The notes under the pieces: generated by a model | What the model saw: the letters and a program-made list of their open reading frames with translations, nothing else | Told to the model about the DNA's origin: nothing | Database searches by the model: none | Shown here: positions 8,187-17,013 of the stretch, piece after piece | Position numbering within the stretch: position 1 is the first letter of the stretch | Layout of the letters: each line of letters starts with the position of its first letter | Assembly (NCBI GenBank): GCA_016926875.1 | Contig: JAFGNU010000074.1 | Location: forward strand, 1 to 32,405 | DNA: 32,405 bases | From: Anaerolineae bacterium | GTDB lineage: Bacteria; Chloroflexota; Anaerolineae; Aggregatilineales; Aggregatilineaceae | Reading direction: 5' to 3' | Translations under genes and position numbers: made by a program

Positions 8187-9476
8187 ATGTCACGTAAAGG
8201 TTTTTCGCGCCGTACATTTCTGAAGGGCACAGGCGCAGTTGTGGCCGGTGCCACCCTGGGCGGAAAGTTCCAGACACAGGGCATTTTTGCACCTAACGTC
8301 GTCCGCGCACAGGACGAGGTCGTCATGGCTGTGCAGGATTTCGCGCACGACGCGATCAAAGCTGTGCTGCCAGACTTCGAAGCAGCAACGGGCCTGAAAG
8401 TTACGCTGGAAAGCGGCCCGGTAAGCGGCAACGATATGTTGACCAAATATGCAGCGGCTTTTGCGGCCAACAACAGCCCGGTGGATGTCCTGAGCGACGC
8501 CGATGACGACGGACCAATCTTCTACCGGGCGGGCTACATGATGCCGCTAGATGACGTGATCCCGCAGGAGACGTGGGACGATTTCCCGGAGAGCTTCGAC
8601 AGCCAGATCGAGCTATTCCACAGCTTTGACGGGGTACGTTACCGAGTGCCGCACGAGTTTGCCATCGGCTATTTCTTCACCCGCAACGACTGGTTGACCG
8701 AGAAAGACGTAACCGCTCCAACAACCTGGGATGAAATGGTCGAAATCGGCAAGATGTTCACTGACGCGGAGAATGGCGTATGGGGCACAACTGACGGCCT
8801 GGTCAAACCCGCGCTGCTGTATGTATATGTGGCGTACCTGTGCTCGCAGACGGGCGGCGATGTCTTCGCGTTTGACGAGGGGACAGCGGAGGCACTGCAA
8901 TTCCTGTACGACATGATCCATACCCACCAGATTTTCCCCGAAACAGCGCTCAACGACGACTACACCAAGCAGAATGAACTGTACATGGCTGACAAAGTTG
9001 CGTTCATGCGCCAGTGGCCGTTCTTCCGTGACGTTGCAAAAGGGAACGAGGAATGGTACACACCCGAAAAGATCAAGATTGAACTGCCGCCCGCCGGACC
9101 GGCTGGCAGCAAGGCGTGGTGGGGCGGTTGGGGCTGGTCGGTGCCGAAGTCTGCGCCGAATCCCGACGGCGCGAAGGAACTGATCAAGTTCATCACGTCG
9201 AACGAGGTGGTGCCGACTCTGGCCAAAGGCCAGTCATGGTTCATCATGCCGCGCGCGTCGATTCTGGCGGCATTTGAAGGTACAGACGACTCGATTGTTG
9301 AGGCGATGGGCGTCTATGCTGAGGCTGGAGTCCCGGCGGCACGTCCATTCCACCCGAAGGTGGCCGAAGCGCAGACCATTGTCGATGATATGGCCTCCCT
9401 GTTCCTGACCAAGCAGGCGTCACTGTCCGATGTGCTGAAGCAAGGGCAGGAATTGATCAAAGCGTTGGACGAGTAG
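8187..9476 (+). CDS. sugar ABC transporter substrate-binding protein, Tat-type signal
   Basis: A 429-aa extracytoplasmic solute-binding protein of the MalE-like class. The N-terminus has the twin-arginine motif SRRTFLKG, a hydrophobic stretch (GAVVAGATLGG) and a likely cleavage after VVRAQ, so export folded through Tat is expected. The body shows typical segments such as NSPVDVLSDADDDGPIF and a Trp-rich WWGGWGWSVPKSA. The start is supported by GGGAGGG a few bases upstream. It follows the UroD-like gene after 179 bp with no clear promoter seen, and ends at the terminator at 9514. It is the natural partner of the permeases at 963-3841, by exclusion, because the other binding protein sits with its own permeases. 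Confidence 0.92.
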   Translation: MSRKGFSRRTFLKGTGAVVAGATLGGKFQTQGIFAPNVVRAQDEVVMAVQDFAHDAIKAVLPDFEAATGLKVTLESGPVSGNDMLTKYAAAFAANNSPVDVLSDADDDGPIFYRAGYMMPLDDVIPQETWDDFPESFDSQIELFHSFDGVRYRVPHEFAIGYFFTRNDWLTEKDVTAPTTWDEMVEIGKMFTDAENGVWGTTDGLVKPALLYVYVAYLCSQTGGDVFAFDEGTAEALQFLYDMIHTHQIFPETALNDDYTKQNELYMADKVAFMRQWPFFRDVAKGNEEWYTPEKIKIELPPAGPAGSKAWWGGWGWSVPKSAPNPDGAKELIKFITSNEVVPTLAKGQSWFIMPRASILAAFEGTDDSIVEAMGVYAEAGVPAARPFHPKVAEAQTIVDDMASLFLTKQASLSDVLKQGQELIKALDE

Positions 9477-9513
9477 CAGGCAACTCGTCTGACTCTCGCG
9501 AATTGTGAAACGC

Positions 9514-9546
9514 ATGGCAGGTCCGCGCGGGCCTGCCATATTTTTC
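9514..9546 (+). terminator. intrinsic terminator after the binding-protein gene
   Basis: An 11-bp stem (ATGGCAGGTCC with GGGCCTGCCAT, one G-U pair) closes a GCGC loop and is followed by ATTTTTC. It lies 38 bp after the stop at 9476 and separates this operon from the regulator gene. Confidence 0.88.
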
Positions 9547-9567
9547 AAGGGCGACCATGGTAGGAAA

Positions 9568-9596
9568 TTGACAGTTGCGTGGAAAAATCAGACAAT
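9568..9596 (+). promoter_or_regulatory. promoter of the regulator gene
   Basis: TTGACA at 9568-9573 and GACAAT at 9591-9596 with a 17-bp spacer, 44 bp before the start codon. No copy of the 16-bp operator is seen here, so autoregulation through that site is not indicated. Confidence 0.6.
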
Positions 9597-9639
9597 ACAC
9601 CACTCAAAAGCAAACAACCTTCGCAGCTAGAAAGAGTAA

Positions 9640-10770
9640 ATGACCGTGAACACTCCATTGCAGCGCGATAGCGGAGTCCCGCTCTACGTCCAAGTTAGCG
9701 AAATCCTGGTGCAGCGGATCTTGAATGGTGAGTGGCAGCCGGGGATGAGCCTGCCTGCCGAACCAGAGCTGTGTGAAGAGTTTGGCGTAGCGCGCGGCAC
9801 GCTGCGGCAAGCGTTGAGTAAGCTGGAGAATATGGGCTATGTACGGCGCGAACGCGGACGTGGGACGTTCGTCGCCAACCAGGATGAACGTTCGCGTTCT
9901 CAGGGGCTATCGGGGAACCAGATCGCGTTCATTGTGCCGTATGTACGTGACTCATTTATTCCGGAGATTCTGCTCGGCGTTGAACGGGCCGCCGGCGAGC
10001 AGAATCTGTCCGTCACGTTCAAGCACGTTGAAAACGATTACCGCCAGCAGGCTGAGGTCCTTGAAACCCTGGCCGATCAAGGTCTGGCGGGTGTCGTCCT
10101 TTACCCGGTGGATTCGGTGCACGTGGAACCGATGAAACGCCTGACCTACGCGGGGTTTCCGATTGTCCTGGTGGACCGTTACCTGTGTGGCGTTGCGACC
10201 GATTATGTGATGTCGGATCACTTCGGCGGCGCGGTGCGCGCCACGCAGCACTTGATCGAGCTTGGGCACAAAAGCATAGGATTTGTTTACTGGAGCGATC
10301 CTGCTATCAGCATGGAACACCGCAAGACCGGCTACATCCAGGCACTCGCGGAGGCCCAGATCACACACCAACCTGATCTAGTTTGCGAAGTAGAAGGTTA
10401 CCCCACTGTTGATCTGGACTCGCTGCGCGCCTTCCTGACCGATCATCCTGATCTGACCGCCGTGTTCGCCGCCAACGACCAGATCGCGCTGGCCGTTTAT
10501 CAGGCTGCCCGCAGTCTAAACATACGCATCCCGCACGATCTCGCCCTGGTCGGATTCGATAATCTCGATTTCACCATGCACCTGGATATACCGCTGACAA
10601 CGGTCAAACAAGCAGCATTTGATATTGGACAACGCGCCGTCCAAACCCTGCTCACCCGCATGAAAAACCCGTCCAGACCGCCGCAGCAAGTGATCGTACC
10701 CACCGAGTTGATCATCCGCCGGTCCTGTGGGGCTTATCTGCGAGAAAACCACACCACCGTGAGAAAATGA
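9640..10770 (+). CDS. GntR-LacI chimeric transcriptional repressor (AraR type)
   Basis: 376 aa. Residues about 14-80 form a GntR-type winged helix (PLYVQVSEILVQRIL, LPAEPELCEEFGVARGTLRQAL, GYVRRERGRGTFVA). From about residue 94 a LacI/periplasmic-binding-like sensor follows (AFIVPYVRDSFIPEILLGVERAA, VVLYPVDS, IVLVDRYL, FAANDQIALAVYQAA, ALVGFDNLDF). This pairing is that of Bacillus AraR, which responds to arabinose and binds ATTTGTACGTACAAAT-like boxes. Six similar palindromes in this window lie at promoters of the sugar genes, so it is very likely the local repressor. The ligand is unknown. The start at 9640 is preceded by AAAGAG and has its own promoter. Confidence 0.93.
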   Translation: MTVNTPLQRDSGVPLYVQVSEILVQRILNGEWQPGMSLPAEPELCEEFGVARGTLRQALSKLENMGYVRRERGRGTFVANQDERSRSQGLSGNQIAFIVPYVRDSFIPEILLGVERAAGEQNLSVTFKHVENDYRQQAEVLETLADQGLAGVVLYPVDSVHVEPMKRLTYAGFPIVLVDRYLCGVATDYVMSDHFGGAVRATQHLIELGHKSIGFVYWSDPAISMEHRKTGYIQALAEAQITHQPDLVCEVEGYPTVDLDSLRAFLTDHPDLTAVFAANDQIALAVYQAARSLNIRIPHDLALVGFDNLDFTMHLDIPLTTVKQAAFDIGQRAVQTLLTRMKNPSRPPQQVIVPTELIIRRSCGAYLRENHTTVRK

Positions 10771-10832
10771 TCCCCCGTCAGCCCCTATTGGCTTTCCCTG
10801 CAAACTGAACAACTCAGAGCATTCCACCTATC

Positions 10833-10861
10833 TTGACGCAAGCAAGATTCTACTCTATAGT
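10833..10861 (+). promoter_or_regulatory. promoter of the long plus-strand sugar operon
   Basis: TTGACG at 10833-10838, a 17-bp spacer, and TATAGT at 10856-10861. Two operators follow at 10871 and 10893. It should drive the gene at 10953 and probably the run of genes to 23347. Confidence 0.65.
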
Positions 10862-10870
10862 GTAATTGGA

Positions 10871-10886
10871 CGATGTATAAACAAAT
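10871..10886. promoter_or_regulatory. AraR-like operator, copy 3
   Basis: CGATGT-ATAA-ACAAAT: the right half is perfect, the left half is weaker. It begins about 10 bp after the -10 and is the first of a tandem pair. Confidence 0.6.
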
Positions 10887-10892
10887 TTTTCC

Positions 10893-10908
10893 GGCTGTAT
10901 AAACAAAT
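10893..10908. promoter_or_regulatory. AraR-like operator, copy 4
   Basis: GGCTGT-ATAA-ACAAAT. It shares a 13-base direct repeat (TGTATAAACAAAT minus its flank) with copy 3 and lies exactly 22 bp downstream of it. This is about two helical turns, so two dimers would bind on the same face. Confidence 0.6.
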
Positions 10909-10952
10909 CCTTGTCGATACGTCACGAATTAAGTTTTTGTGGGTAATTTTGA

Positions 10953-12566
10953 ATGCATTTGTTTGGTTTTGACACTCGCGATCCGGTTTTTGATGCGGGT
11001 CCATGGAAGCTCAGCTTTCAGGTGATCACGCTGGAAAACGTCTATGGCCTGGACCCGGACGGACTGGAAATCCGCGAAAGCGAGCAAGACTGGCAATTGA
11101 ACTGCTCAGGAATGCGCTTTGCTGGCGGGCAGCAGCACAGCCCAGGGCGTGTCACCGTAAAGATCACGCGTGGGGCGGGCGACGCGCTAAAAATCCTCAT
11201 TGATGCCAGTACCCCCCACAAAATCCGTGCGGTGAAAATCCTGCTGCGTGGCTTTACCTCGCTGGCGCTGCTCGATCTCCTGGATCAGGCGCCGGATGTC
11301 CCCACTGAGCAAGCGATCAAGCGCTACCCAAACGATCTACGAATCCCACTCATCGCGGCGCTCACGGAGGACGGGGTGTTGATCGGCGCGCGCTGCCACG
11401 ATCCTCAGGCGCGCGCGAAGCGTTTCGCGGTTTATCAGGAACGTATGGGGCCGCTTGCCGGAACGTATACGCTGGAGTGCATCCACGAGGAAGACGCACG
11501 CCATTTCGATACACATATCCACGTGCCTGACTGGATCATCGAACGCAGCATTGATCTGCCCACATTTCGTGGTGGGTATCTGGCTTTTGCCGAACGCGAA
11601 TTGGGACTCGTGCCCTGGGCACAGCGCCAGGATATGCCCCCATGGACGCGCGATATCCGGCTCGTCTTGACGCTTCATGGCATGCACTGGACAGGGTATG
11701 TGTTCAACTCCTACGACCAGATGCGCGACATCATCCGCTTTGTGTGCGACCTTATTGATGGCCAGCAGGTCCTGGCGTATCTGCCCGGTTGGGAAGGTCG
11801 CTACTACTGGCAGTATGGCGACTACCGGCCCGATCCGCTGTTGGGTGGCCCGGAAGCGTTCCAGCGGCTGTGCGACGCGGCACGCGCCTGCGGCGCGCAC
11901 ATCATGCCCATGTTCGGGGCGAATTGTGCCAACGCCTGGGCACCCAACTTTCACACCTTTGGCCCCTCATCCTACATGAAATCGGCAAGCCGCAATGTGT
12001 TTCTGGGCAACCAACCAGACTGGGACAGCAGCCGCGCGCACGATACAGGCTGGCAGGCATGGCTGAATCCCGGCGCACCCGCCTGGCAAAATGAGCTCAC
12101 GCGGCAGGTGCTTATGCTGGTCGATCAATACCGGTTCGACGCTGTTTTTCTGGACACGGTGGAAGTGTGGGTCAACGATCCGGATTTCAACCTGCGCGAA
12201 GGTTACCAGCAGCTGGTCGCACGTTTGCGCGCGGGGCGTCCAAATCTGCTGGTCACCGGCGAGGATTGGTGGGACGGTCTGCTGCCGATCTTCCCGATCT
12301 TCCAACAAGCCGGCCACTGGCGGCAGGTCCCGGCATGGGTGGGCCGTTATGCCCGCCTGATGGGTCACATCTGCGACAGCGAACCCTCGCGCGGCAGTAC
12401 GGGCGTGTTTGAGTCCGGCTATACTGACTATGCGCGCCTGCCAGACGATGACATGTACATCCCCACGATTGCGTTTGTTGACGGAACGCTCGATCACGCA
12501 CAAGCTGAAATTGAGACCGTAATCACGCAGGCCCGGCAATCGCTTCCGGGCGGCGTCAGGACGTAA
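10953..12566 (+). CDS. putative TIM-barrel glycosidase of unassigned family
   Basis: 537 aa, not assigned to a named family. Residues 1 to about 200 look beta-rich. The second half reads like a glycosidase barrel: VLTLHGMHWTGYVFNSYDQM, VLAYLPGWEGRYYWQYG, AHIMPMFGANCANAW, FDAVFLDTVEVWVND and LLVTGEDWWDGLLP. D401 (FLDT) and E437 (TGEDWW) sit at strand ends in the way catalytic acids do in related clans; this is inference. No signal peptide is seen, so it is cytoplasmic. It is the first gene behind the promoter and tandem operators at 10833-10908 and precedes a binding protein and permeases, so it probably acts on the imported sugar. It could alternatively be a non-enzymatic relative of glycosidase-like DUF families. 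Confidence 0.7.
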   Translation: MHLFGFDTRDPVFDAGPWKLSFQVITLENVYGLDPDGLEIRESEQDWQLNCSGMRFAGGQQHSPGRVTVKITRGAGDALKILIDASTPHKIRAVKILLRGFTSLALLDLLDQAPDVPTEQAIKRYPNDLRIPLIAALTEDGVLIGARCHDPQARAKRFAVYQERMGPLAGTYTLECIHEEDARHFDTHIHVPDWIIERSIDLPTFRGGYLAFAERELGLVPWAQRQDMPPWTRDIRLVLTLHGMHWTGYVFNSYDQMRDIIRFVCDLIDGQQVLAYLPGWEGRYYWQYGDYRPDPLLGGPEAFQRLCDAARACGAHIMPMFGANCANAWAPNFHTFGPSSYMKSASRNVFLGNQPDWDSSRAHDTGWQAWLNPGAPAWQNELTRQVLMLVDQYRFDAVFLDTVEVWVNDPDFNLREGYQQLVARLRAGRPNLLVTGEDWWDGLLPIFPIFQQAGHWRQVPAWVGRYARLMGHICDSEPSRGSTGVFESGYTDYARLPDDDMYIPTIAFVDGTLDHAQAEIETVITQARQSLPGGVRT

Positions 12567-12672
12567 GGAGGTGCCCTCGACAATAGTCTCCCCGAACCTG
12601 GTCCAATAAATTCCAGCCAGGATACATCAGGCAGTAGATTTTTCAGATAAAGAACTTGGATAGGAGGCAACA

Positions 12673-14019
12673 ATGCACGCTCGAAAATGGACATTCATCT
12701 ATCTCAGCGTCCTGGTCATGGTGAGCATGCTGGTCGCGCTGGGCATGATGGGTCTGCCGCAGAAGACGGCGACAGCGCAGGAGGGCGCCGAACTCCTCTT
12801 CGGCTCCTGGGACGATGAAAACGGCAACCTGCGCCATCTTGCGGCGATTGAAGATTTCAATGCCGTTTATCCGGACATCAAGGTCGAGATCCTGCCCAAC
12901 CCGGGCGGTGACTGGCACTCCAAAGTGTTGACCTGGATCGCCGCCGGCGAACTGCCGGATGTCTACATGGCCGACTCAAGCTATATCCCGCTGTACGTCG
13001 AATCCGGTGGTCTGGAACCGCTGCAGCCCTTTATTGAGGGCGAAAACGGGTTCGATCCGTACGAGGTGTTCTATCCCGGCGTGTACGAAAATGGCTTTTA
13101 CCAGGGCGAACCGTACCTGCTGGCCAAGGACTACAGCACGGTCGCGATCTACGCCAACAAGAGGCTGTTGGATGCTGCCGGTATCGCGATACCCGAAGAA
13201 GGCTGGACCTACGACGATCTGCTGGATGTTGCGATGCAGCTCACTGTCGATGCCAACGGCAACAACGCTGCCAGCCCGGACTTCGATCCTGACAACATCG
13301 TGCAGTACGGCATGGATCAACGGGGCGGTTGGTTCCGCGGCTTCCAGACCGTGATCTACTCGTTCGGTTCGCATACCATCAGCGACGACGGTACGACCTT
13401 CGACGGGTACATGAACAGCGAAGAGACAATCGCCGCGCTGGAGTGGATGCGCGACGCCGTACACGTCTATCACGTGGCCCCGACCACCGAGTTCATCAAT
13501 TCGTTGCCTAGCGGTTCTATGCAGGCGTTCTATGATGGACAGTTGGCGATGGTCTTCGGATATGGGCCGTGGTTCCTCGGCCAGATGGAAGAACAGCCGG
13601 ACTTCGAATACGCTATTCTGCCCATGCCGACCGGCCCCGGCGGGCATCACGGCGCGGTGTGCTGGGCAGGCTTTGGCCTCGCTCCCACCAGCGACGACAA
13701 GGATGCCGCCTGGCTGTTCCTGAAAGCGCTTGGCACCGAGATCGGCCAGCGTCACTACAGCGAGCACGCGCTGTCGTCCATGCCGGAGTTCATGGAAGGC
13801 AAGCTGGATCACCCCTTCTGGTCAACGTTCATCAACGAAGCCAACTACCTCGATTCGCTGGATGATCTGAAGAGTCCGTACTTCCTGCAGTGCATCGGCG
13901 ACGAAGCCTTCACCGCGGTCATTTTCGGTGAGTCTGGTGCCGATATGGATATCGCCGCGTACATGAACGACGAGGTTGTGCCACAGCTCCAGCAGTGCCT
14001 GGATGACAACATGGAGTAA
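12673..14019 (+). CDS. sugar ABC transporter substrate-binding protein
   Basis: A 448-aa extracellular solute-binding protein. A Sec-type signal is clear: ARKW, then a long hydrophobic core (FIYLSVLVMVSMLVALGMM) and a likely cut after TATAQ. No lipobox cysteine is seen. Family segments include the N-terminal ELLFGSWDDENGNLRHLAAIEDF, WTYDDLLDVAMQLT, and MQAFYDGQLAMVFGYGPW, where aromatic residues usually line the sugar cleft. GGAGG lies 6 bases before the ATG. It leads an importer with the permeases at 14109 and 15038. A hairpin after the stop may set a higher level of this protein than of the permeases. Confidence 0.94.
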   Translation: MHARKWTFIYLSVLVMVSMLVALGMMGLPQKTATAQEGAELLFGSWDDENGNLRHLAAIEDFNAVYPDIKVEILPNPGGDWHSKVLTWIAAGELPDVYMADSSYIPLYVESGGLEPLQPFIEGENGFDPYEVFYPGVYENGFYQGEPYLLAKDYSTVAIYANKRLLDAAGIAIPEEGWTYDDLLDVAMQLTVDANGNNAASPDFDPDNIVQYGMDQRGGWFRGFQTVIYSFGSHTISDDGTTFDGYMNSEETIAALEWMRDAVHVYHVAPTTEFINSLPSGSMQAFYDGQLAMVFGYGPWFLGQMEEQPDFEYAILPMPTGPGGHHGAVCWAGFGLAPTSDDKDAAWLFLKALGTEIGQRHYSEHALSSMPEFMEGKLDHPFWSTFINEANYLDSLDDLKSPYFLQCIGDEAFTAVIFGESGADMDIAAYMNDEVVPQLQQCLDDNME

Positions 14020-14047
14020 TCTCCGTGGTTCGTTCATGATGAACTTT

Positions 14048-14073
14048 CAGGGGCGGTCATGTGTCCGCCCCTG
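14048..14073 (+). terminator. intercistronic hairpin between binding protein and permease
   Basis: A perfect 9-bp GC-rich stem (CAGGGGCGG with CCGCCCCTG) with an 8-base loop, 28 bp after the binding-protein stop. No T-tract follows. It is therefore more likely a partial stop or a 3'-end mRNA stabiliser, as known between malE and malF, than a full terminator. Confidence 0.6.
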
Positions 14074-14108
14074 AGCATTCTGGAAGCAATAACAAAACGA
14101 GGTTGTTT

Positions 14109-15035
14109 ATGATGCGCACGCGACTGCTACGCCTTCCCAAGTTGTCGCCTATGGCCCGGCGCGAAGCCCTGATTTTTTACCTGTGCATTTCGCCCTGGAT
14201 CATCGGCTTCCTGGTTTTTCTGGCGTACCCCGTTTTTCGCTCGCTCTTTCTTGCATTTCACCACTACCGGATTGGGCACGCCCCAGTGTGGAATGGACTC
14301 GACAATTTCAGGCACATGGCCGATGACCCGCTGTTTAGCAAATCGTTTGGCGTTACGCTCGAATACGTGATCGGCAGCGTGCCCGGTTCAAACATCATCG
14401 CGCTGGGGATCGCCATGCTGTTGGCTCAGAAGATCCGGGGGGTTGGTGTCTGGCGTACCATTTATTTCCTGCCATCGGTGGTGAGCATCGTTGCTATCTC
14501 GGTGCTGTGGTCGTACGTCTTTAACCCGCAATACGGGATCGTGAACAACCTGCTGGACATGATCGGGATCAAAGGGCCAGGATGGTACACCAGCGAAACC
14601 TGGGCCATGCCGACGATCGTTTTGATCAGTTGGTGGATGGTGGGCACACAAATCATCATCTATTTAGCGGGCCTGAAGGGCATTCCACAAGAGTATTATG
14701 AAGCTGTCGAAGTCGACGGCGGCGGTCCCTGGTCCAAATTCCGCCACATCACGATCCCGCTGTTGAGTCCGGTCATTTTCTTCAACATGGTGATGGGTTT
14801 CATCGGCGCGTTCCAGGTCTTCGACGCCGCCTGGATTTTAGGCTCCGGGTCAGGGCGACCGAACAACGCCACCCTGACCTATATGCTGAACCTGTACAAG
14901 CAAGCATTTGAGTTCGGCAACCTGGGATATGCTTCAGCACTGGCCTGGGTGTTGTTCGTTGTCATCATGGGGTTGACAGCCCTTGTCCTGCGCTCTTCGG
15001 CGCTTTGGGTCTATTATGAAACGGAGAAGAAATAG
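14109..15035 (+). CDS. carbohydrate ABC transporter permease, MalF type
   Basis: A 308-aa inner-membrane permease of normal length. Six helices are visible (first ALIFYLCISPWIIGFLVFLAY), with the family opening REALIFYLCISPW and the EAA loop YYEAVEVDGGGPWSKFRHI near residues 195-214. The ATG at 14109 (MMRTRLLRLP) is preferred, with GAGG upstream. A GTG at 14061 in the same frame would start inside the hairpin at 14048-14073 and is unlikely. Its stop is two bases before the next start, so it is tightly coupled with the MalG-type gene. It should form a heterodimer with it and be served by the binding protein at 12673. Confidence 0.94.
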   Translation: MMRTRLLRLPKLSPMARREALIFYLCISPWIIGFLVFLAYPVFRSLFLAFHHYRIGHAPVWNGLDNFRHMADDPLFSKSFGVTLEYVIGSVPGSNIIALGIAMLLAQKIRGVGVWRTIYFLPSVVSIVAISVLWSYVFNPQYGIVNNLLDMIGIKGPGWYTSETWAMPTIVLISWWMVGTQIIIYLAGLKGIPQEYYEAVEVDGGGPWSKFRHITIPLLSPVIFFNMVMGFIGAFQVFDAAWILGSGSGRPNNATLTYMLNLYKQAFEFGNLGYASALAWVLFVVIMGLTALVLRSSALWVYYETEKK

Positions 15036-15037
15036 CG

Positions 15038-16984
15038 ATGACAACCAAGCGCCAACTCACCACACAACCCGCGCCGCGACGCTGGGCACTACGCCGTAAC
15101 TGGCGGATGTCAAAATCAACCGGGCGGCGTATCCGGCTCACCATTACGTACATCCTGCTGACTGCCGGGGCCATCACGATGGCTTTTCCCCTGGTGTGGA
15201 TGTTCCTGGCGAGCTTCAAGCCGGAATGGCAGATCCTCACCAACCCGCCGATCTGGATTCCCTCCAAATGGGTGCATGTTAACGCCGGTGACTCCACCAA
15301 AGAGATTGCGTTGTGGAAGGTGGAGAATCCCGAAGGCGAAGAGGTACAGGTCTTCACGATTGGCACGCGGCGCTATACCACTGCCGTTGACATCAATGCC
15401 CTGGCGGATGTTCTGCTCTCCGTGCCTGCCGATCAACTCAGCGACGCCCGCGCGCAGACAGTCGGGGATGTCACCCTCAACGTACGCCGGCAGCAAGGAG
15501 GCGGAGAGGTCGTCGCACTGGCGCGCGACGGGTCGAATCTGGTGGTCGCGCCTGCGGAGGTGGTTGCCGGAGCCGCTCAGCGGCTGCCCCTGGACCTGGT
15601 GAACAGCGGCGCGCGTGCCAACATCACCATCGGAGACTACAAATTCCAGGCGCGCGAGCTGGATGAGGACATTCTTCTGGCACTGGGACCCGAATCCCAG
15701 TTGACCGTGAGTGTGCCAAAATCCACCGCCCAAGACATTTTCCTGGTCCATCCCGAAGAACTCAGCGATCCACAGTTCTTCCACATCGGGAACACCGATC
15801 TCCAACTCTACAGGCTGGAAGGGCGCCCGGGAGATCAGCGTTTCGTACAAGTCGGTTTGGAAACTTGGCAGCCCGTGCTGGAAATGGACGAGGCGCTGGA
15901 ACATGGCTATACCATCCCAACCGAAGACCTGCCCGGCACGCCTGAAATACGCGCATTTGAGCTGGCCACCATGCCGGTTTACACCTTCACTCAGGAGGAC
16001 GGCAGCGAACAGGAAGTAATCCTGCTGACCCAAACCGGTCCGAATTCGTTCGTGATCCCGGTGGATGCTGCCACGACGATCCGGCTTTCCCCACTGGAAA
16101 AGCTATCGTACCCGTTCGTCAAGACCGTGGACGGTGTTTCGCTGCGGTATCTGGATGATTACGAGGAACAGGGCGAAAAACACAGCATTGTCATCGTCGG
16201 CGAACGGATCGACATGACGATGGTTGTACCGCAAGCGTCCATCGACGAGGCTTTTGACGTTGACAGCGGATCGCTCGACCGCGTGCTCAAGGTCCGCTTC
16301 CGCCTCGAAAACTACGTTGAGGCCCTGTCCCGCGATGTAGGTGGTGCGACGTTCATCACGTTCTACAAGAACTCGGCTATCGTTGTTTTCCTCAACCTGT
16401 TGGGGACCTATCTCTCCGTGATCCCGGTGGCGTATGGGTTTGCGCGGCTAGAGGCGCCCGGCAAAAACACGCTGTTCCTGGTGCTGCTGTCCACGATGAT
16501 GATTCCCTTCCCGGTGCTGCTGATTCCCACGTATGAAATCTTCAGGACGCTGGGCATGTTGAACACGCTGTGGCCGCTGTTTATCCGCGCGTTTTTCGGG
16601 AGCGCATTCTTCACATTCCTGCTGCGCCAGTTCTTCATGAATATTCCGCGAGAACTGGAGGAAGCCGCCCGTATCGACGGGGCCAATACGCTGCAAGTGC
16701 TGTGGAACGTCATCCTGCCGCTGAGCAAACCCGCGCTGCTGACGATCGGCATCTTCACGTTCTGGTGGAACTGGAACGCGTTCTTCGAGCCGTTTGTGTA
16801 TGTTAACAGTATCCAGAACTTTACGGTCACGCTGGGGCTGGCGTTCTTCAAAGGCCAGTACGTCTATAATTATCACTGGCTCATGGCCGCAGGCATGACC
16901 ACGATCATTCCGATCATCGTCCTGTTCTTCCTGGCGCAGCGTTATTTCATTGAAGGTATCCAGCTAACGGGGCTCAAAGGATAA
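15038..16984 (+). CDS. MalG-type sugar ABC permease with a ~340-residue insertion
   Basis: 648 aa, against about 280 for ordinary MalG. Helix 1 (about residues 36-60, ILLTAGAITMAFPLVWMFLASF) and PPIWIPSKW are normal. The standard sequence resumes only near residue 420 with RLENYVEALSRDVGG, followed by five helices and the EAA loop EEAARIDGANTLQVLWNV (about 539-557). The inserted part (about 79-420) is hydrophilic, beta-looking and on the outer face by topology. Two stretches within it look alike, EEVQVFTIGTRRYTTAVDIN and EQEVILLTQTGPNSFVIPVD, suggesting repeated units. By analogy with the MalF P2 loop it may hold or select the binding protein; that is inference. The frame is intact throughout. 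Confidence 0.92.
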   Translation: MTTKRQLTTQPAPRRWALRRNWRMSKSTGRRIRLTITYILLTAGAITMAFPLVWMFLASFKPEWQILTNPPIWIPSKWVHVNAGDSTKEIALWKVENPEGEEVQVFTIGTRRYTTAVDINALADVLLSVPADQLSDARAQTVGDVTLNVRRQQGGGEVVALARDGSNLVVAPAEVVAGAAQRLPLDLVNSGARANITIGDYKFQARELDEDILLALGPESQLTVSVPKSTAQDIFLVHPEELSDPQFFHIGNTDLQLYRLEGRPGDQRFVQVGLETWQPVLEMDEALEHGYTIPTEDLPGTPEIRAFELATMPVYTFTQEDGSEQEVILLTQTGPNSFVIPVDAATTIRLSPLEKLSYPFVKTVDGVSLRYLDDYEEQGEKHSIVIVGERIDMTMVVPQASIDEAFDVDSGSLDRVLKVRFRLENYVEALSRDVGGATFITFYKNSAIVVFLNLLGTYLSVIPVAYGFARLEAPGKNTLFLVLLSTMMIPFPVLLIPTYEIFRTLGMLNTLWPLFIRAFFGSAFFTFLLRQFFMNIPRELEEAARIDGANTLQVLWNVILPLSKPALLTIGIFTFWWNWNAFFEPFVYVNSIQNFTVTLGLAFFKGQYVYNYHWLMAAGMTTIIPIIVLFFLAQRYFIEGIQLTGLKG

Positions 16985-17013
16985 TGTAGCCAGCGCCCTG
17001 TGCAAACATACAC

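Noticed and set aside
12567..12585. Ribosome-site-like GGAGG right after the stop at 12566
   Set aside because: Only a very short frame follows; the next real gene has its own GGAGG before 12673.
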